The position numbers and the translations under genes were made by a program. DNA of 64,000 nt, taken from contig NZ_CP084115.1 of the NCBI RefSeq assembly GCF_020217465.1, positions 1,426,001 to 1,490,000 of the forward strand, in the 5' to 3' direction. Shown here in pieces: positions 1 to 8,625 of the stretch (position 1 is its first letter; every line of letters starts with the position of its first letter). The notes beneath the pieces are model-generated. The model saw only the letters and a list, made by a program, of their open reading frames with translations, was not told the origin of the DNA and made no database searches. The DNA is from Cobetia amphilecti. Lineage in GTDB: Bacteria > Pseudomonadota > Gammaproteobacteria > Pseudomonadales > Halomonadaceae.

Positions 1-1179
1 GCTGTCATATGCCAGCGCGAGCAGTTCGAGCAGATGCTCATCGCGCACGGTATGGATGCCGCTGAGCAAGGGGGCCATCACGCGCCCGACGAAGGCCGAG
101 GCGCGACCCACCGCCAGGCCATCGGCGCAGGTGCGATTGTCCAGCCCGATATCCTCCACCGCGATGCCGTCATGTTCGCCGGTCAACATGCCCAGCAGCA
201 TGCAGGGGGAGCTGACCGGTTCAGCGAAGAAGCAGTGCACGGCGTCACCGAAGACCTGCTTGAGGCCGTAGGCCACGCCACCCGGTCCGCCGCCGACGCC
301 ACAGGGCAGATAGACGCAGAGCGGGTGGCGGGCATCCACCGGGATGCCCTGCGCCGAGAGCTGCTCCGCGAGGCGGCTGGCCGCCGTGGCGTAGCCCACG
401 AACAGATCCCGCGAGCTTTCATCATCGATGAAGTGGGCGTTGGGCTGCTGCGCTTCCTGGCGCCCCGCGGCGACGGCCTTGCCGTAATCCCCGCTGTGCT
501 CCACGACCTCCGCGCCCCGGGCGCGCAGCAGGTCCTTCTTCCATTGCTTGGCATCCGCCGACATGTGCACGGTGACGCGAAAGCCGAGCCGCGCGCTCAT
601 GATGCCGATGCTGAGCCCCAGATTGCCGGTGGAGCCCACCACGACCTGTTGGCCGGCCAGCAGGTCTCGTATCTCATCACGCTGGAAGGCGCGGTAGTCG
701 TCTTCCTGATGCAGCAGCCCTGCGTCAATGGCGAGACGCTCGGCATGCTTGAGCACTTCATGGATGCCGCCGCGCGCCTTGATCGAACCCGAGATGGGCA
801 GGGCGTTGTCACACTTGATCATCAGGCGGCCGGGCAGCGGGGATTCGGTTGCGCTGAGAGGAGATGCGGTCGAGGCTATGCCGCTCAGCGCCTGCTGCAA
901 GCCGGGCGTTGCCACCAGCGGTGATTCGATGCGCCCTGACGCGGCGGCGGTCTCGGGGAAGGCTTCGGCAATCCAGGGAGCGAAACGCATCAGGCGTGCG
1001 TCGGCGTCCTCGATGTCCTGGGCTCCCACGCCACTCGCCTGCAGCGCCGGTGAGGCGAGCGCCTTGGCGGTCGCGACGCGTTCAGGGTTGAGCCAGCCGA
1101 TTTCGCGGCCGGCCATCAGGCTGGCGATTTCAGGGTGACGCAGCGTCAGGGCGTGGAGGTCATGGGGCGTGGCAGACAT
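1..1179 (-). CDS. dsdA: D-serine ammonia-lyase (D-serine dehydratase), C-terminus cut by window edge
   Basis: PLP enzyme that deaminates D-serine to pyruvate and ammonia in the cytosol. I translated the minus strand: the frame is open for 393 codons from an ATG at 1177-1179 to the edge. Visible are the PLP-lysine motif SGSIKARGG (Lys near residue 134), the phosphate-binding loop GSTGNLG and the glycine-rich stretch [10 protein letters not shown], in the order typical of DsdA. The family is about 440 residues, so only the last part is missing. No dsdX or dsdC is visible on this side. An AGGA sits upstream of the start. Identification is firm; D-serine as substrate follows from family knowledge. 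Confidence 0.93.
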   Translation of the reverse strand, partial: MSATPHDLHALTLRHPEIASLMAGREIGWLNPERVATAKALASPALQASGVGAQDIEDADARLMRFAPWIAEAFPETAAASGRIESPLVATPGLQQALSGIASTASPLSATESPLPGRLMIKCDNALPISGSIKARGGIHEVLKHAERLAIDAGLLHQEDDYRAFQRDEIRDLLAGQQVVVGSTGNLGLSIGIMSARLGFRVTVHMSADAKQWKKDLLRARGAEVVEHSGDYGKAVAAGRQEAQQPNAHFIDDESSRDLFVGYATAASRLAEQLSAQGIPVDARHPLCVYLPCGVGGGPGGVAYGLKQVFGDAVHCFFAEPVSSPCMLLGMLTGEHDGIAVEDIGLDNRTCADGLAVGRASAFVGRVMAPLLSGIHTVRDEHLLELLALAYDS

Positions 1180-1404
1180 GCGGTGTCCTTGTGGGGGCTC
1201 GATCCAGCGATCAGGTCAGATCACAGGTTAGCGCGTCTTCCACTGGCAACGCACGTAGCCCAGCTTTCACATTCCGTAAAGGTCAGTGACAAAAAAGACC
1301 GAATTTTTTGGCAACCGTCGGGATAGAAATGCAAAAGGTGCAGTCATAGTAAGCAAGGACATGATGTTATCGCGATGTTATGTCTGGCTTTAACTGTTCT
1401 TTGG

Positions 1405-1434
1405 TCCGCCACGGTTTTCCTGGCGGATTTTTTT
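1405..1434 (+). terminator. Orphan plus-strand intrinsic terminator (possible sRNA 3' end)
   Basis: A 7-bp stem (TCCGCCA / TGGCGGA) with a 9-nt loop is followed by seven T residues. It is oriented for plus-strand transcription, but no plus-strand gene lies upstream: dsdA runs the other way from 1179. The rest of the 1180-1794 gap holds no convincing ORF, so this may end a small RNA starting between about 1290 and 1360. Confidence 0.6.
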
Positions 1435-1708
1435 ATGCCTGAAATACGCGGGCTTTGGCAGGTTTTCGCCTGGGGCGTTTGGATTCTCCCAAGCTTTCAG
1501 CGACTTTCACTGTGACTATAGGTCTTGGGGGCAGGGCGCGGCACAGCGCTTCCCAACGACTGTCACCGCCTCGGGTTGCGGCGCGAGAATTGATGGGTGT
1601 CAGGCTGGCGGCAGAGATTGATTAGCCATTGGGTAATCTTCGAGGCGTTGGCCTGCTGGTGCAAGCATGCTGAAGGCGCTCTCGATGCACTCGGTTTTCT
1701 CAGCCATC

Positions 1709-1754
1709 ACGTACAGAGCCCCCAGCGGTGATGACCGCTGGGGGCTCTGTACGT
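1709..1754. repeat. Perfect 21-bp inverted repeat with 4-nt loop
   Basis: Left arm 1709-1729 pairs exactly with right arm 1734-1754 around a GATG loop. It lies 41 bp past the stop of the minus-strand CBS gene and probably terminates it, although no T-run follows on either strand. The length and perfection of the arms are unusual even among the strong hairpins of this window. Confidence 0.7.
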
Positions 1755-1794
1755 TTGGTCTGGCTCCAAGCAGTTTCTTGATGGGTGAACTGTC

Positions 1795-2214
1795 TCAACA
1801 GCCGTTCTGCATCACCAGCAGCGCACTCAGAACATCGCGGCGGGTGACCATGCCGATCAGGCGGCCCTGCTCGACCACAGGATAGACCTTGGGACGCTGG
1901 CCATTCATGTGCTGCGCCAGATCCGTGATGCTGTCATTCGGGCCGACGCTGAGGACTTCGTGACGCATCAGGTCGCCGACCTGGGCATGCTGGCCGCAGT
2001 GATAGGCACTGTCGAGCAGCTTGCCGAGGATGTCCTGTTCGGAGATGAAGCCGATCAGGCGGTCCAGGTCATCCACGACCGGCACGCCGGGCAGACGGTG
2101 GTGGGTCAGGCCCTGGGCGAGTTCGAGAATGCTGGTGCGCGCCTTCACGCGATAACAGTCGCGGGACATGATGTCGCGAAGGGTCGAGGGCACCTTGAGC
2201 TGGGTGGCTTTCAT
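1795..2214 (-). CDS. Two-CBS-domain protein
   Basis: A 139-residue cytosolic protein made almost only of two CBS motifs (about residues 15-65 and 77-130). Such stand-alone Bateman modules bind adenosyl nucleotides and act as sensors or partners of other proteins. Seen: STLRDIMSRDCYRV opens the first motif, and GVPVVDDLDRLIGFISEQD and YPVVEQGRLIGMVTRRD are the typical strand-loop-helix ends. The ATG at 2214 is preferred over a longer frame because GGAG lies about 9 nt before it. It is monocistronic, with a hairpin downstream. The ligand and partner cannot be told from sequence. Confidence 0.85.
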   Translation of the reverse strand: MKATQLKVPSTLRDIMSRDCYRVKARTSILELAQGLTHHRLPGVPVVDDLDRLIGFISEQDILGKLLDSAYHCGQHAQVGDLMRHEVLSVGPNDSITDLAQHMNGQRPKVYPVVEQGRLIGMVTRRDVLSALLVMQNGC

Positions 2215-2273
2215 GGGCAGATCTCCTGCGTCACTGCTCTTCGACTCTCCGGTGAGGGAGCCGTGCGATGAAT

Positions 2274-2301
2274 GCCGGCAGCCACTATCGTGACTGCCGG
2301 C
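2274..2301 (-). terminator. Hairpin between reductase gene and CBS gene
   Basis: GCCGGCAG and CTGCCGGC form an 8-bp stem with a 12-nt loop just past the stop of the reductase gene. No U-tract follows, so terminator function is only inferred from position. Confidence 0.35.
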
Positions 2302-2372
2302 GACATTCAACATCTGTTCAGAGCATAGGGCATCACTGCGTGAGCTGCGCGTCCCGTTGCCTTGAGGGGGTA

Positions 2373-3857
2373 TCAGTCACCCGGACCGCATTCCATGCAG
2401 CGCTCGACGATGGCCGGGCCCAGCTGCAGGTTGGCGTTGAGGTCACGCAGCGCGGTGCGCAGGCCTTCCTCGATCACCGGGTGATAGAAGGGCATTTCCA
2501 GCATCTGCTCGATGGTCATGCGTTGCTGATGGGACCAGGCCAGCAGGTGGGCGAGGTGCTCGGCACGCGGACCGAAGATCTCGGCGCCCAGCAGCAGGCC
2601 GGTGCCTTGCTCGCCATAGACGCGCAGCATGCCCTTGTTCATGCGCATCACGCGGGAGCGACCCTGGCCGGTGAAGTCGACTTCGCCCACCGCGTAGCAG
2701 TCGCAGGCACCGTAGCGCTGTTCGATCTCGGCGGTCGAGAGGCCGATGGTGGCCATCTGCGGATCACTGAACACGACGGCGATGGTGCTCTTGCGCTGAC
2801 CGGCACGCACGTCGGGGAAGCGACCGGCGTTGTCACCGGCGATTCGACCCTCATCGGAGGCTTCGTGCAGCAGCGGCAGGTCATTGTTGGCGTCGCCGGC
2901 GATGAAGACATGGCTCGGCGTGTCGTCGCTCAGACGAGTCTGCAGGGTGTGACGATTGAAGATCGGCACGCCGCGCTCGTCCAGCTTCAGGCCCAGCGCC
3001 TCGATATTGAGGCGATCGACATTCGGGCGACGGCCGGTGGCCGCGAGCAGGTAGTCGAAACGCTCGGTGAGGCGAGCTTCGCTGCCACGCTCGATGAAGG
3101 TGATCTCGACCCCGGCACCGTTATCGTCCTCGACACGTTCGATCTTCTCGACCTTTGCGTCCGGGTCGAGGTAGAACTCCTCGTTGAAGACGCGATCGGC
3201 ATTGGCACGCAGCTTCTCGTCACGCAGCGGGCCGATGGCGCCGCCGACACCGAACATGCGGATGCGCACGCCGAGACGCGTGAGCGCCTGGCCCAGCTCC
3301 AGCCCGATGACGCCCGGGCCGAAGACGGCGACGGATTCCGGCAGGTCGTCCCAGTCGAAGACGCTGTCGTTGATGATCAGGCGGTCACCGGCATTCTCGA
3401 AGAAGCCCGGGTAGCTGGGGCGTGAGCCGGTGGCGATCACGACACGCTCGAAGGTGACGCGGGTCTCGTTGTCGCCGATGATCAGGCTGTTGGCGGTCTC
3501 GAAACGCGCATTGCCGCGCAGCTTGTCGTGGGAGGGAATGCCTTCCACGGACTCGACCACGAAGCCGACGAAGCGGTCGCGCTCACGCTTGACGCGGTCC
3601 ATCACGGCGCGGCCATCCACCTTGACCTCGCCTTCGATATTGATGCCGAACGGTGCGGTGTCACGGGCGTGATGCGCGGCTTCGGCCGCACTGATCAGCA
3701 GCTTGGACGGCATGCAGCCGACACGGGCACAGGTGGTGCCGTAGGGGCCGCCTTCGATCATGACCACGGAATCGGTGTGTGCCTTGGCGGCGCGATAGGC
3801 ACCCAGACCGGCACTGCCGGCACCGATGATGGCGACTTCAACCTGGCGTTCGTTCAC
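2373..3857 (-). CDS. NAD(P)H-dependent flavoprotein disulfide reductase (dihydrolipoamide dehydrogenase-like)
   Basis: A 494-residue class I pyridine nucleotide-disulfide oxidoreductase. The N-terminal FAD fold GAGSAGLGAYRAA, the redox-active CARVGC pair, the FAD/NAD motif ATGRRPN, the GDAN FAD site and the C-terminal base HPVIEEGL are all visible. I start it at GTG 3857 because TTGAGGAG lies 6 nt upstream; the open frame reads further but has no site. It lies 113 bp after the peroxiredoxin-glutaredoxin gene on the same strand, the same pairing as glutathione-amide reductase and peroxidase in Chromatium. I infer that it recycles the thiol (glutathione or an amide) used by that peroxidase. Dihydrolipoamide as substrate is less likely, since no 2-oxoacid dehydrogenase genes are near. 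Confidence 0.85.
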   Translation of the reverse strand: MNERQVEVAIIGAGSAGLGAYRAAKAHTDSVVMIEGGPYGTTCARVGCMPSKLLISAAEAAHHARDTAPFGINIEGEVKVDGRAVMDRVKRERDRFVGFVVESVEGIPSHDKLRGNARFETANSLIIGDNETRVTFERVVIATGSRPSYPGFFENAGDRLIINDSVFDWDDLPESVAVFGPGVIGLELGQALTRLGVRIRMFGVGGAIGPLRDEKLRANADRVFNEEFYLDPDAKVEKIERVEDDNGAGVEITFIERGSEARLTERFDYLLAATGRRPNVDRLNIEALGLKLDERGVPIFNRHTLQTRLSDDTPSHVFIAGDANNDLPLLHEASDEGRIAGDNAGRFPDVRAGQRKSTIAVVFSDPQMATIGLSTAEIEQRYGACDCYAVGEVDFTGQGRSRVMRMNKGMLRVYGEQGTGLLLGAEIFGPRAEHLAHLLAWSHQQRMTIEQMLEMPFYHPVIEEGLRTALRDLNANLQLGPAIVERCMECGPGD

Positions 3858-3970
3858 GTCGTACTCCTCAAGGCGCGCCAGCGGCGCACCTGACAATGGG
3901 GTCTCAGGCGCGAGCGTGGCCCGCGCGTGATGAAAAGAGAAAGTTATCGGGGCCTGTCAGCGTGATGCGT

Positions 3971-4720
3971 TCAAGCGCTGGTCAGGCTGCCGAAGTAGCG
4001 GGCGACTTCATCGCTGCCGCCGACATGCTCGCCGTCGATCCAGACCTGCGGCACGGTGGCCTGACCGGTCATGGCGCGCAGGGTGCGTGAGGTTACGCCG
4101 CGGGTGCCGACTTCGATGACTTCGTAGCTGATGCGTGCTTCGTCGAGCATCTGCTTCGCACGTGCGCAGTACGGGCAGCCCGGCTTGCTGAACAGGGTAG
4201 CGAAGCTGGGACGGCCGGCGTCCGGGTCCAGATAGTCGAGCATGGTATCGGCGTCGGAGACTTCAAAGGGGTCGCCCGGCTTCTGCGGCTCGATGAACTG
4301 CTTCTCGACCACGCCGTTGCGTACCAGCATGGAATAGCGCCAGCTGCGCTTGCCGAAACCGATGTCGCTCTTGTCGACCAGCATGCCCATGCCGGCGGCG
4401 AAGTCGCCGTTGCCATCGGCGATCAGGCTCAGGTTCTCGGCTTCCTGATGCTCGCCCCAGGACTCCATGACGAAGGCGTCATTGACGGACAGGCAGACGA
4501 TCTCGTCGACGCCGACAGCATAGAAGCGATCGGCCAGCTCGTTGTAGCGCGGCAGGTGAGTGGAGGAGCAGGTCGGGGTGAAGGCGCCCGGCAGGGCGAA
4601 GACCACCACGTTGCGGCCCGAGAAGATCTCCTCGCTGGTGCGCTCGACCAGACGGCCGTCGCGACGGATCTTGAAGCTGACGTTCGGGACCTGCTGGCCT
4701 TCGTGTGATTCGAGTTGCAT
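3971..4720 (-). CDS. Hybrid peroxiredoxin-glutaredoxin peroxidase
   Basis: A 249-residue fusion. Residues 1-165 form a Prx5-type peroxiredoxin with the peroxidatic motif PGAFTPTCSSTHLPRY; residues 170-249 form a glutaredoxin with the active site CPYC and the TVPQVWIDGEHVGG segment. Known members (Haemophilus PrxGrx, Chromatium GarA) reduce hydrogen peroxide and alkyl peroxides with glutathione or glutathione amide, the glutaredoxin half reducing the peroxidase half. GGAG stands 10 nt before the ATG. The adjacent downstream disulfide reductase probably closes the electron path from NAD(P)H. I found no convincing OxyR site upstream. Confidence 0.93.
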   Translation of the reverse strand: MQLESHEGQQVPNVSFKIRRDGRLVERTSEEIFSGRNVVVFALPGAFTPTCSSTHLPRYNELADRFYAVGVDEIVCLSVNDAFVMESWGEHQEAENLSLIADGNGDFAAGMGMLVDKSDIGFGKRSWRYSMLVRNGVVEKQFIEPQKPGDPFEVSDADTMLDYLDPDAGRPSFATLFSKPGCPYCARAKQMLDEARISYEVIEVGTRGVTSRTLRAMTGQATVPQVWIDGEHVGGSDEVARYFGSLTSA

Positions 4721-5077
4721 GAAATTGGCTCCGGTCTCGATGAGACGTATCTAAAGGGGATGGCAGGCGACTGAGGCTCGATGACAATGTCGAGTGCATG
4801 AGAAATCAGTGCCTTGCGAAACTGGAGCCAGTCTAGGGGCAAGCCTCTTGCGGGTGAATTTGATTGCATCAAGCGAGGCGATAGCTTTTCTTGATGATAC
4901 TGCTGACAGTCAGTCGTGTGCTGGCTCATGGCCTTGTTCTCGGCAGGAACGTGCTGGTCGGCAAGCGGCTTTTTTGCCGGAAATAGTTATACAGACTTGA
5001 TATTTGCCCCTGTCAGCCATAGGTAGTGGGTACGTCACGGCATCGTCAGGCGTCGAGTCTGGCAAGCGAGGCAATAG
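4721..5077. other. Intergenic region, divergent promoters
   Basis: 357 bp between the peroxidase gene (minus) and a small plus-strand gene. It is comparatively AT-rich around 4850-4990 and should hold both promoters. A partial ATAG-like spacing near 4880 was considered as an OxyR site but does not match well. No ORF or hairpin convinces me. Confidence 0.5.
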
Positions 5078-5374
5078 ATGAACGCACGAGAGTACATGGC
5101 GAAGCACGGCCTGGACGGCGACAAGGACAAGGAGGAGGACAAGCCTCAGAGTCTGGAAGAACATGCCTGGGCACGTGCACGTGAGTCCGGCAGCCATCGG
5201 CCACGCACCGGGACGCCGCATGACTGGGAAGACTGGGAGCGCTACCACGAGCAGCTGGCCGCGGACTCCGAGAAGCTGTCCCAGAAGATCGATCGTCAGG
5301 CCCGCGCCGGCGGATCCGCCTCTGCGCACGACGATGACGTCGACAAGGCTGACGCTGATCGAGACGGGCAGTGA
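5078..5374 (+). CDS. Small highly charged hypothetical protein
   Basis: 98 residues, very hydrophilic, with blocks of Asp/Glu/Lys (DGDKDKEEDK near the start, DDDVDKADADRD at the end) and a Trp-rich middle (HDWEDWERYHEQL). There is no signal peptide or membrane segment. GAGG precedes the ATG at a usable distance. Acidic composition is common in halophile proteins, so it may be a soluble cytosolic protein, but I do not recognise a family. It is followed 100 bp later by a Pmp3-type membrane peptide gene on the same strand. An antisense ORF over it (4910-5413) looks like a shadow. Confidence 0.55.
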   Translation: MNAREYMAKHGLDGDKDKEEDKPQSLEEHAWARARESGSHRPRTGTPHDWEDWERYHEQLAADSEKLSQKIDRQARAGGSASAHDDDVDKADADRDGQ

Positions 5375-5474
5375 TCGAGAAGGACTGTGATCAAGAAGGA
5401 CACTGATCAACACGAGTACCGAACATTCATGACCTCCGTGGAGTCACGGTTGTCACAATCGCAAGGAGCAACTC

Positions 5475-5636
5475 ATGGATATCATTCGCATCATTCTGGC
5501 CATCATCCTGCCGCCGCTGGGCGTTCTCATGCAGGTGGGTGTCGCCAACAAGCATTTCTGGATCAACATCATCCTGACCTGCTTCGGTTTCCTGCCGGGG
5601 ATCATCCACGCGGTGTGGGTCATTACCAAGTTCTGA
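5475..5636 (+). CDS. Pmp3/YqaE family small membrane protein
   Basis: 53 residues, shorter than usual ORF cut-offs, reading MDIIRIILAIILPPLGVLMQ at the start. It has two hydrophobic segments (about residues 3-20 and 29-51) around a short polar turn, with the family's LPPLGV and the FGFLPGIIHAVWVI type of ending. Pmp3/YqaE proteolipids sit in the plasma membrane and are linked to salt and cold stress and membrane potential in yeast and plants; their bacterial role is poorly defined. AAGGAG lies 6 nt before the ATG, and a strong terminator follows. The family assignment is firm. Confidence 0.9.
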   Translation: MDIIRIILAIILPPLGVLMQVGVANKHFWINIILTCFGFLPGIIHAVWVITKF

Positions 5637-5702
5637 CCGCCGCTGAACCCCAGAGGCTCTGATATGGCTGCCCACCTCGGGCAACCCAGAGTTGAAAGGC
5701 CC

Positions 5703-5738
5703 AAAGCCCCCGCTGCCTTGTGTGCAGCGGGGGCTTTT
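5703..5738 (+). terminator. Intrinsic terminator after Pmp3 gene
   Basis: A 14-nt arm AAAGCCCCCGCTGC (5703-5716) pairs with GCAGCGGGGGCTTT around a 7-nt loop, ending in TTTT. It closes the two-gene unit of small proteins. Confidence 0.85.
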
Positions 5739-5978
5739 CAGTGGGCGCTCACCGGGGAAGCGCCATGTGGCGTCGGTGATTCAGCGGCGGTGCATGCCGA
5801 GGGCCCTTGGCGAATGGCAGGCGACGGTAGTTCAACATTTAGACTTTCGCATAGCCTGATTTCAACGCTTTTCAGCGAGCGCGGCGCTTGTCGCCTCTCG
5901 CTTGCCCCCGTAGGGTCAAATGGGACTGAGGGCAGCGATCAGGGCCGGTGAAGCCTGTTCGATCACATGCTCCACGAT

Positions 5979-5988
5979 AACAACAACA
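5979..5988 (+). promoter_or_regulatory. A-rich AACAACAACA element (Hfq/Crc CA-motif type)
   Basis: AACAACAACA lies 17-26 nt before the ATG of the ATPase gene and fits the AANAANAA target of Hfq/Crc catabolite repression known in Pseudomonas. The same kind of element stands at the same distance before three other uptake genes in the window (7287, 20340, 26756). The rest of the 5739-6004 region holds a more AT-rich stretch at 5826-5870 that may be the promoter. Confidence 0.45.
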
Positions 5989-6004
5989 CGTATGGATACC
6001 ACGC

Positions 6005-7153
6005 ATGGTCACGACTGCTGAGCCCGACGCGCCGCAGGAGACCAGCTCCTGCTTCGCGATCTTCAATGATGTGCAAAAGAGCTATGACGGCGAAACGCTG
6101 GTGGTCAAGGGCTTCAATCTTGAAGTCCAGCGCGGCGAGTTCGTCACCCTGCTGGGACCGTCCGGTTCCGGCAAGACCACCTGCCTGATGATGATGGCAG
6201 GCTTCGAAACGCCGACCCACGGCGACATCCTCCTCGACGGTACCCCCATCAATGACTTGCCACCGCACAAGCGCGGCATCGGCATGGTCTTCCAGAACTA
6301 TGCACTGTTTCCGCACATGAGCGTGGCCGAGAACCTGGCCTTCCCATTGGAAGTGCGCGGCATGAGCAAGGAGGAGATCTCGACCAAGGTGGCCAACGCG
6401 CTGGACATGGTGCGACTCGGCGAATTCGGCGATCGCCGTCCGGGGCAGCTCTCCGGCGGGCAGCAACAGCGGGTCGCCCTGGCACGTGCGCTGGTCTTCG
6501 AGCCGGAGCTGGTGCTGATGGATGAACCGCTGGGGGCGCTGGACAAGAACCTGCGCGAGGAGATGCAGTTCGAGATCAAGCGCATCCACCAGCGCCTCGG
6601 CGTCACCATGCTCTATGTGACCCATGATCAGACGGAAGCGCTGACCATGTCGGACCGCATCGCGGTCTTCAATGACGGCATCGTCCAGCAGCTGGCAACC
6701 CCCGAGGCGCTGTATGAAGCGCCGGAGAATGCCTTCGTCGCCTATTTCATCGGCGAGAACAATCGCCTCAACGGCCAGGTATCGCAGCTTGACGCTCAGG
6801 GGGAGCATTGCACGGTGACCCTCGACAGCGGCGAGCAGGTACGGGCACTCAAGGTGGCCGTCAATGAGGTCGGCGAGCGCACCCAGCTGTCACTGCGCCC
6901 GGAGCGGGTACGCCTGCTGTCGGCGGAAGAGCCAGGCGCCGCGGGCACGCAAAGCCCTCCCGACAATGTCTTCTCCGCCGAGGTGCTCGAGGTGATCTAT
7001 CTTGGAGATCATCTGCGCACGCGCGTGGCGGTGTGTGGCAGTGACGAATTCATCATCAAGACACCCAACGCCGAGGGTTATCCGCCCTTGCGGCCCGGGC
7101 AGACATTGCAGGTCGGATGGGACGCCTGCGACTGCCGGGCGCTGGATGCCTGA
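6005..7153 (+). CDS. PotA-like ABC importer ATPase (polyamine type)
   Basis: A 382-residue cytosolic ATPase of the spermidine/putrescine (PotA) group. Walker A GPSGSGKTT near residue 56, Q-loop VFQNYALFPHMSV, signature LSGGQQQR, Walker B VLMDEPLGALD and H-loop YVTHDQTEA are all intact. A TOBE-type regulatory region fills residues 275-382. It is the first gene of a four-gene set with a binding protein and two permeases, so it energises that importer as a homodimer. No strong SD is seen before the ATG (only GGAT at about 11 nt), which could fit translational control at the A-rich element. The exact substrate is unproven. Confidence 0.88.
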   Translation: MVTTAEPDAPQETSSCFAIFNDVQKSYDGETLVVKGFNLEVQRGEFVTLLGPSGSGKTTCLMMMAGFETPTHGDILLDGTPINDLPPHKRGIGMVFQNYALFPHMSVAENLAFPLEVRGMSKEEISTKVANALDMVRLGEFGDRRPGQLSGGQQQRVALARALVFEPELVLMDEPLGALDKNLREEMQFEIKRIHQRLGVTMLYVTHDQTEALTMSDRIAVFNDGIVQQLATPEALYEAPENAFVAYFIGENNRLNGQVSQLDAQGEHCTVTLDSGEQVRALKVAVNEVGERTQLSLRPERVRLLSAEEPGAAGTQSPPDNVFSAEVLEVIYLGDHLRTRVAVCGSDEFIIKTPNAEGYPPLRPGQTLQVGWDACDCRALDA

Positions 7154-7286
7154 GGCCAGCAAAGGTCAGAACAGGCCAGCAAAGAACAGGCGAGAAAGGA
7201 CAGGCGAGTAAAGACAAGGCAGCACGGGAGGTGAAGCACGCTTCCTCAGCAGAGCAAGAGCAGATTTCGCGACAAGAGTGCAGCAC

Positions 7287-7298
7287 AACAACAAGAAA
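7287..7298 (+). promoter_or_regulatory. A-rich AACAACAAGAAA element before binding-protein gene
   Basis: It lies 17-28 nt upstream of the ATG at 7315 and just before GGGAG. It matches AANAANAA and could let an Hfq/Crc-like complex block ribosome access. Confidence 0.45.
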
Positions 7299-7314
7299 TC
7301 AGGGAGATTCATCC

Positions 7315-8451
7315 ATGTCAGTCATCAATCAGTTCACCGCGTCATTCACTACCTCGCGCCCGGGCATGCCGCTGCGCAGCCTGCTGGCGGTTGCCGTGGC
7401 AGCGGCCGGCATGAGCGCCGGAGCGGCCCAGGCCGAGACGCTCAATATCGTCTCGTGGGGCGGCGCCTATACCGACAGCCAGAACAAGGCCTATCACGAG
7501 CCCTGGGAAGAGAAGAGCGGCGACACCGTCGTCAATATCGACAAGTCATCCAATGCGCTGTCCGGTCTGCGCGCACAGGTCCAGGCCGGCAACGTCACCT
7601 GGGACCTGGTCGACATGCTGCCCAGTGATGCCTTGATCGCCTGTTCGGAAGGCCTGATCGAGCCGCTGGACCCGGACACCCTGTTCGCGGCAGCGCCGGA
7701 TGGCACGCCGGCCAGCGAGGACTTCATCGAGAATTCGCTCAGCGAGTGCTTCGTGCCGCAGATCGTCTACTCCAACATCGTGGCCTTCAATACCGAGATG
7801 TTCCCCGAGGACAAGCAGCCGGATTCCATCGATGACGTCTTCAATCTCGAGGAATTCCCCGGCAAGCGTGCGCTGCAGAAGAAGCCGATCAACAACATGG
7901 AGTGGGCGCTGGTAGCCGATGGCGTGGCCCCGGAAGATGTCTACGAGATGCTGGATTCCGAGGAAGGCATCGAACGTGCCTTCGCCAAGCTCGATACCAT
8001 CAAGGACAGCGTGATCTGGTGGGAAGAGGGCGCACAGCCGCCGCAGCTGCTGGCGGACAAGGAAGTGGCCTTCGCCTCGGCCTACAACGGACGCATCTTC
8101 GATGCCGAGGTCAACGAGAAGCAGCCATTCTCCATCGTCTGGGATGCCCAGGTCTTCGAGCTGGATGGCTGGGTCGTCCCGACCGGCAAGCTCGACAAGG
8201 TCAAGGATTACCTGATGTTCGCCACCGATACCCAGCGACTGGCGGATCAGGCCAAGTACATCTCCTACGGGCCGGCGCGTACCTCCTCCGCGGCACTGGT
8301 CTCGACCCATGCGGACACCGGCATCGACATGAAGCCGCACATGCCCACCTATGGCCCCAACTTCGAGACCGCCATCCCCAAGGATGACGAATTCTGGGCC
8401 GACAACCTCGATGAGCTGAGCCAGCGCTTCAACGCCTGGCTGGCACGCTGA
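7315..8451 (+). CDS. Periplasmic polyamine-type solute-binding protein (PotD-like)
   Basis: 378 residues with a long signal peptide: a charged start, a hydrophobic stretch around residues 22-38, and probable cleavage after AAQA before ETLNIVSWGG, the typical opening of PotD-like proteins. It captures the ligand in the periplasm and delivers it to the permeases encoded downstream. The ATG at 7315 has GGGAG 8 nt upstream; a longer frame from 7117 overlaps the ATPase gene end and lacks a site. A hairpin with five T residues follows, which may lower permease expression relative to this protein. Family knowledge gives putrescine/spermidine-like cations; other amines are possible. Confidence 0.88.
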   Translation: MSVINQFTASFTTSRPGMPLRSLLAVAVAAAGMSAGAAQAETLNIVSWGGAYTDSQNKAYHEPWEEKSGDTVVNIDKSSNALSGLRAQVQAGNVTWDLVDMLPSDALIACSEGLIEPLDPDTLFAAAPDGTPASEDFIENSLSECFVPQIVYSNIVAFNTEMFPEDKQPDSIDDVFNLEEFPGKRALQKKPINNMEWALVADGVAPEDVYEMLDSEEGIERAFAKLDTIKDSVIWWEEGAQPPQLLADKEVAFASAYNGRIFDAEVNEKQPFSIVWDAQVFELDGWVVPTGKLDKVKDYLMFATDTQRLADQAKYISYGPARTSSAALVSTHADTGIDMKPHMPTYGPNFETAIPKDDEFWADNLDELSQRFNAWLAR

Positions 8452-8469
8452 CCCCTGCACTGACCCGCT

Positions 8470-8507
8470 GGCCCCGGTGGCGCACACCCGCGCGCCGGGG
8501 CCTTTTT
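8470..8507 (+). terminator. Internal terminator/attenuator after binding-protein gene
   Basis: GGCCCCGG (8470-8477) and CCGGGGCC (8495-8502) form a stem followed by TTTTT. Placed inside the operon, it probably gives more binding protein than permease. Confidence 0.75.
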
Positions 8508-8625
8508 GATCATGCCTGATGGCCCGTCGGCCATGCTCGATTCCGCCAGGTTGGCTTCCGTCACTGTCACGCGGAAGCCGGCTGGCGGCCCAGGCATCCT
8601 CGGATAGCCGATCAAGGAGTGCAGG

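Noticed and set aside
34-924. Plus-strand ORF over dsdA
   Set aside because: The minus strand reads a full DsdA with PLP motifs; the plus frame has none.
2268-3425. 385-codon plus-strand ORF opposite the disulfide reductase
   Set aside because: Shadow of a gene with intact FAD, CxxxxC and HPxxEE motifs; the ORF itself looks random.
4860-4920. OxyR site upstream of the peroxidase gene
   Set aside because: Only one ATAG-like element with wrong spacing; too weak to list.
4910-5413. 167-codon minus-strand ORF opposite the small acidic protein
   Set aside because: Low-complexity reading frame, no SD; the plus-strand frame has a better start and amino-acid make-up.
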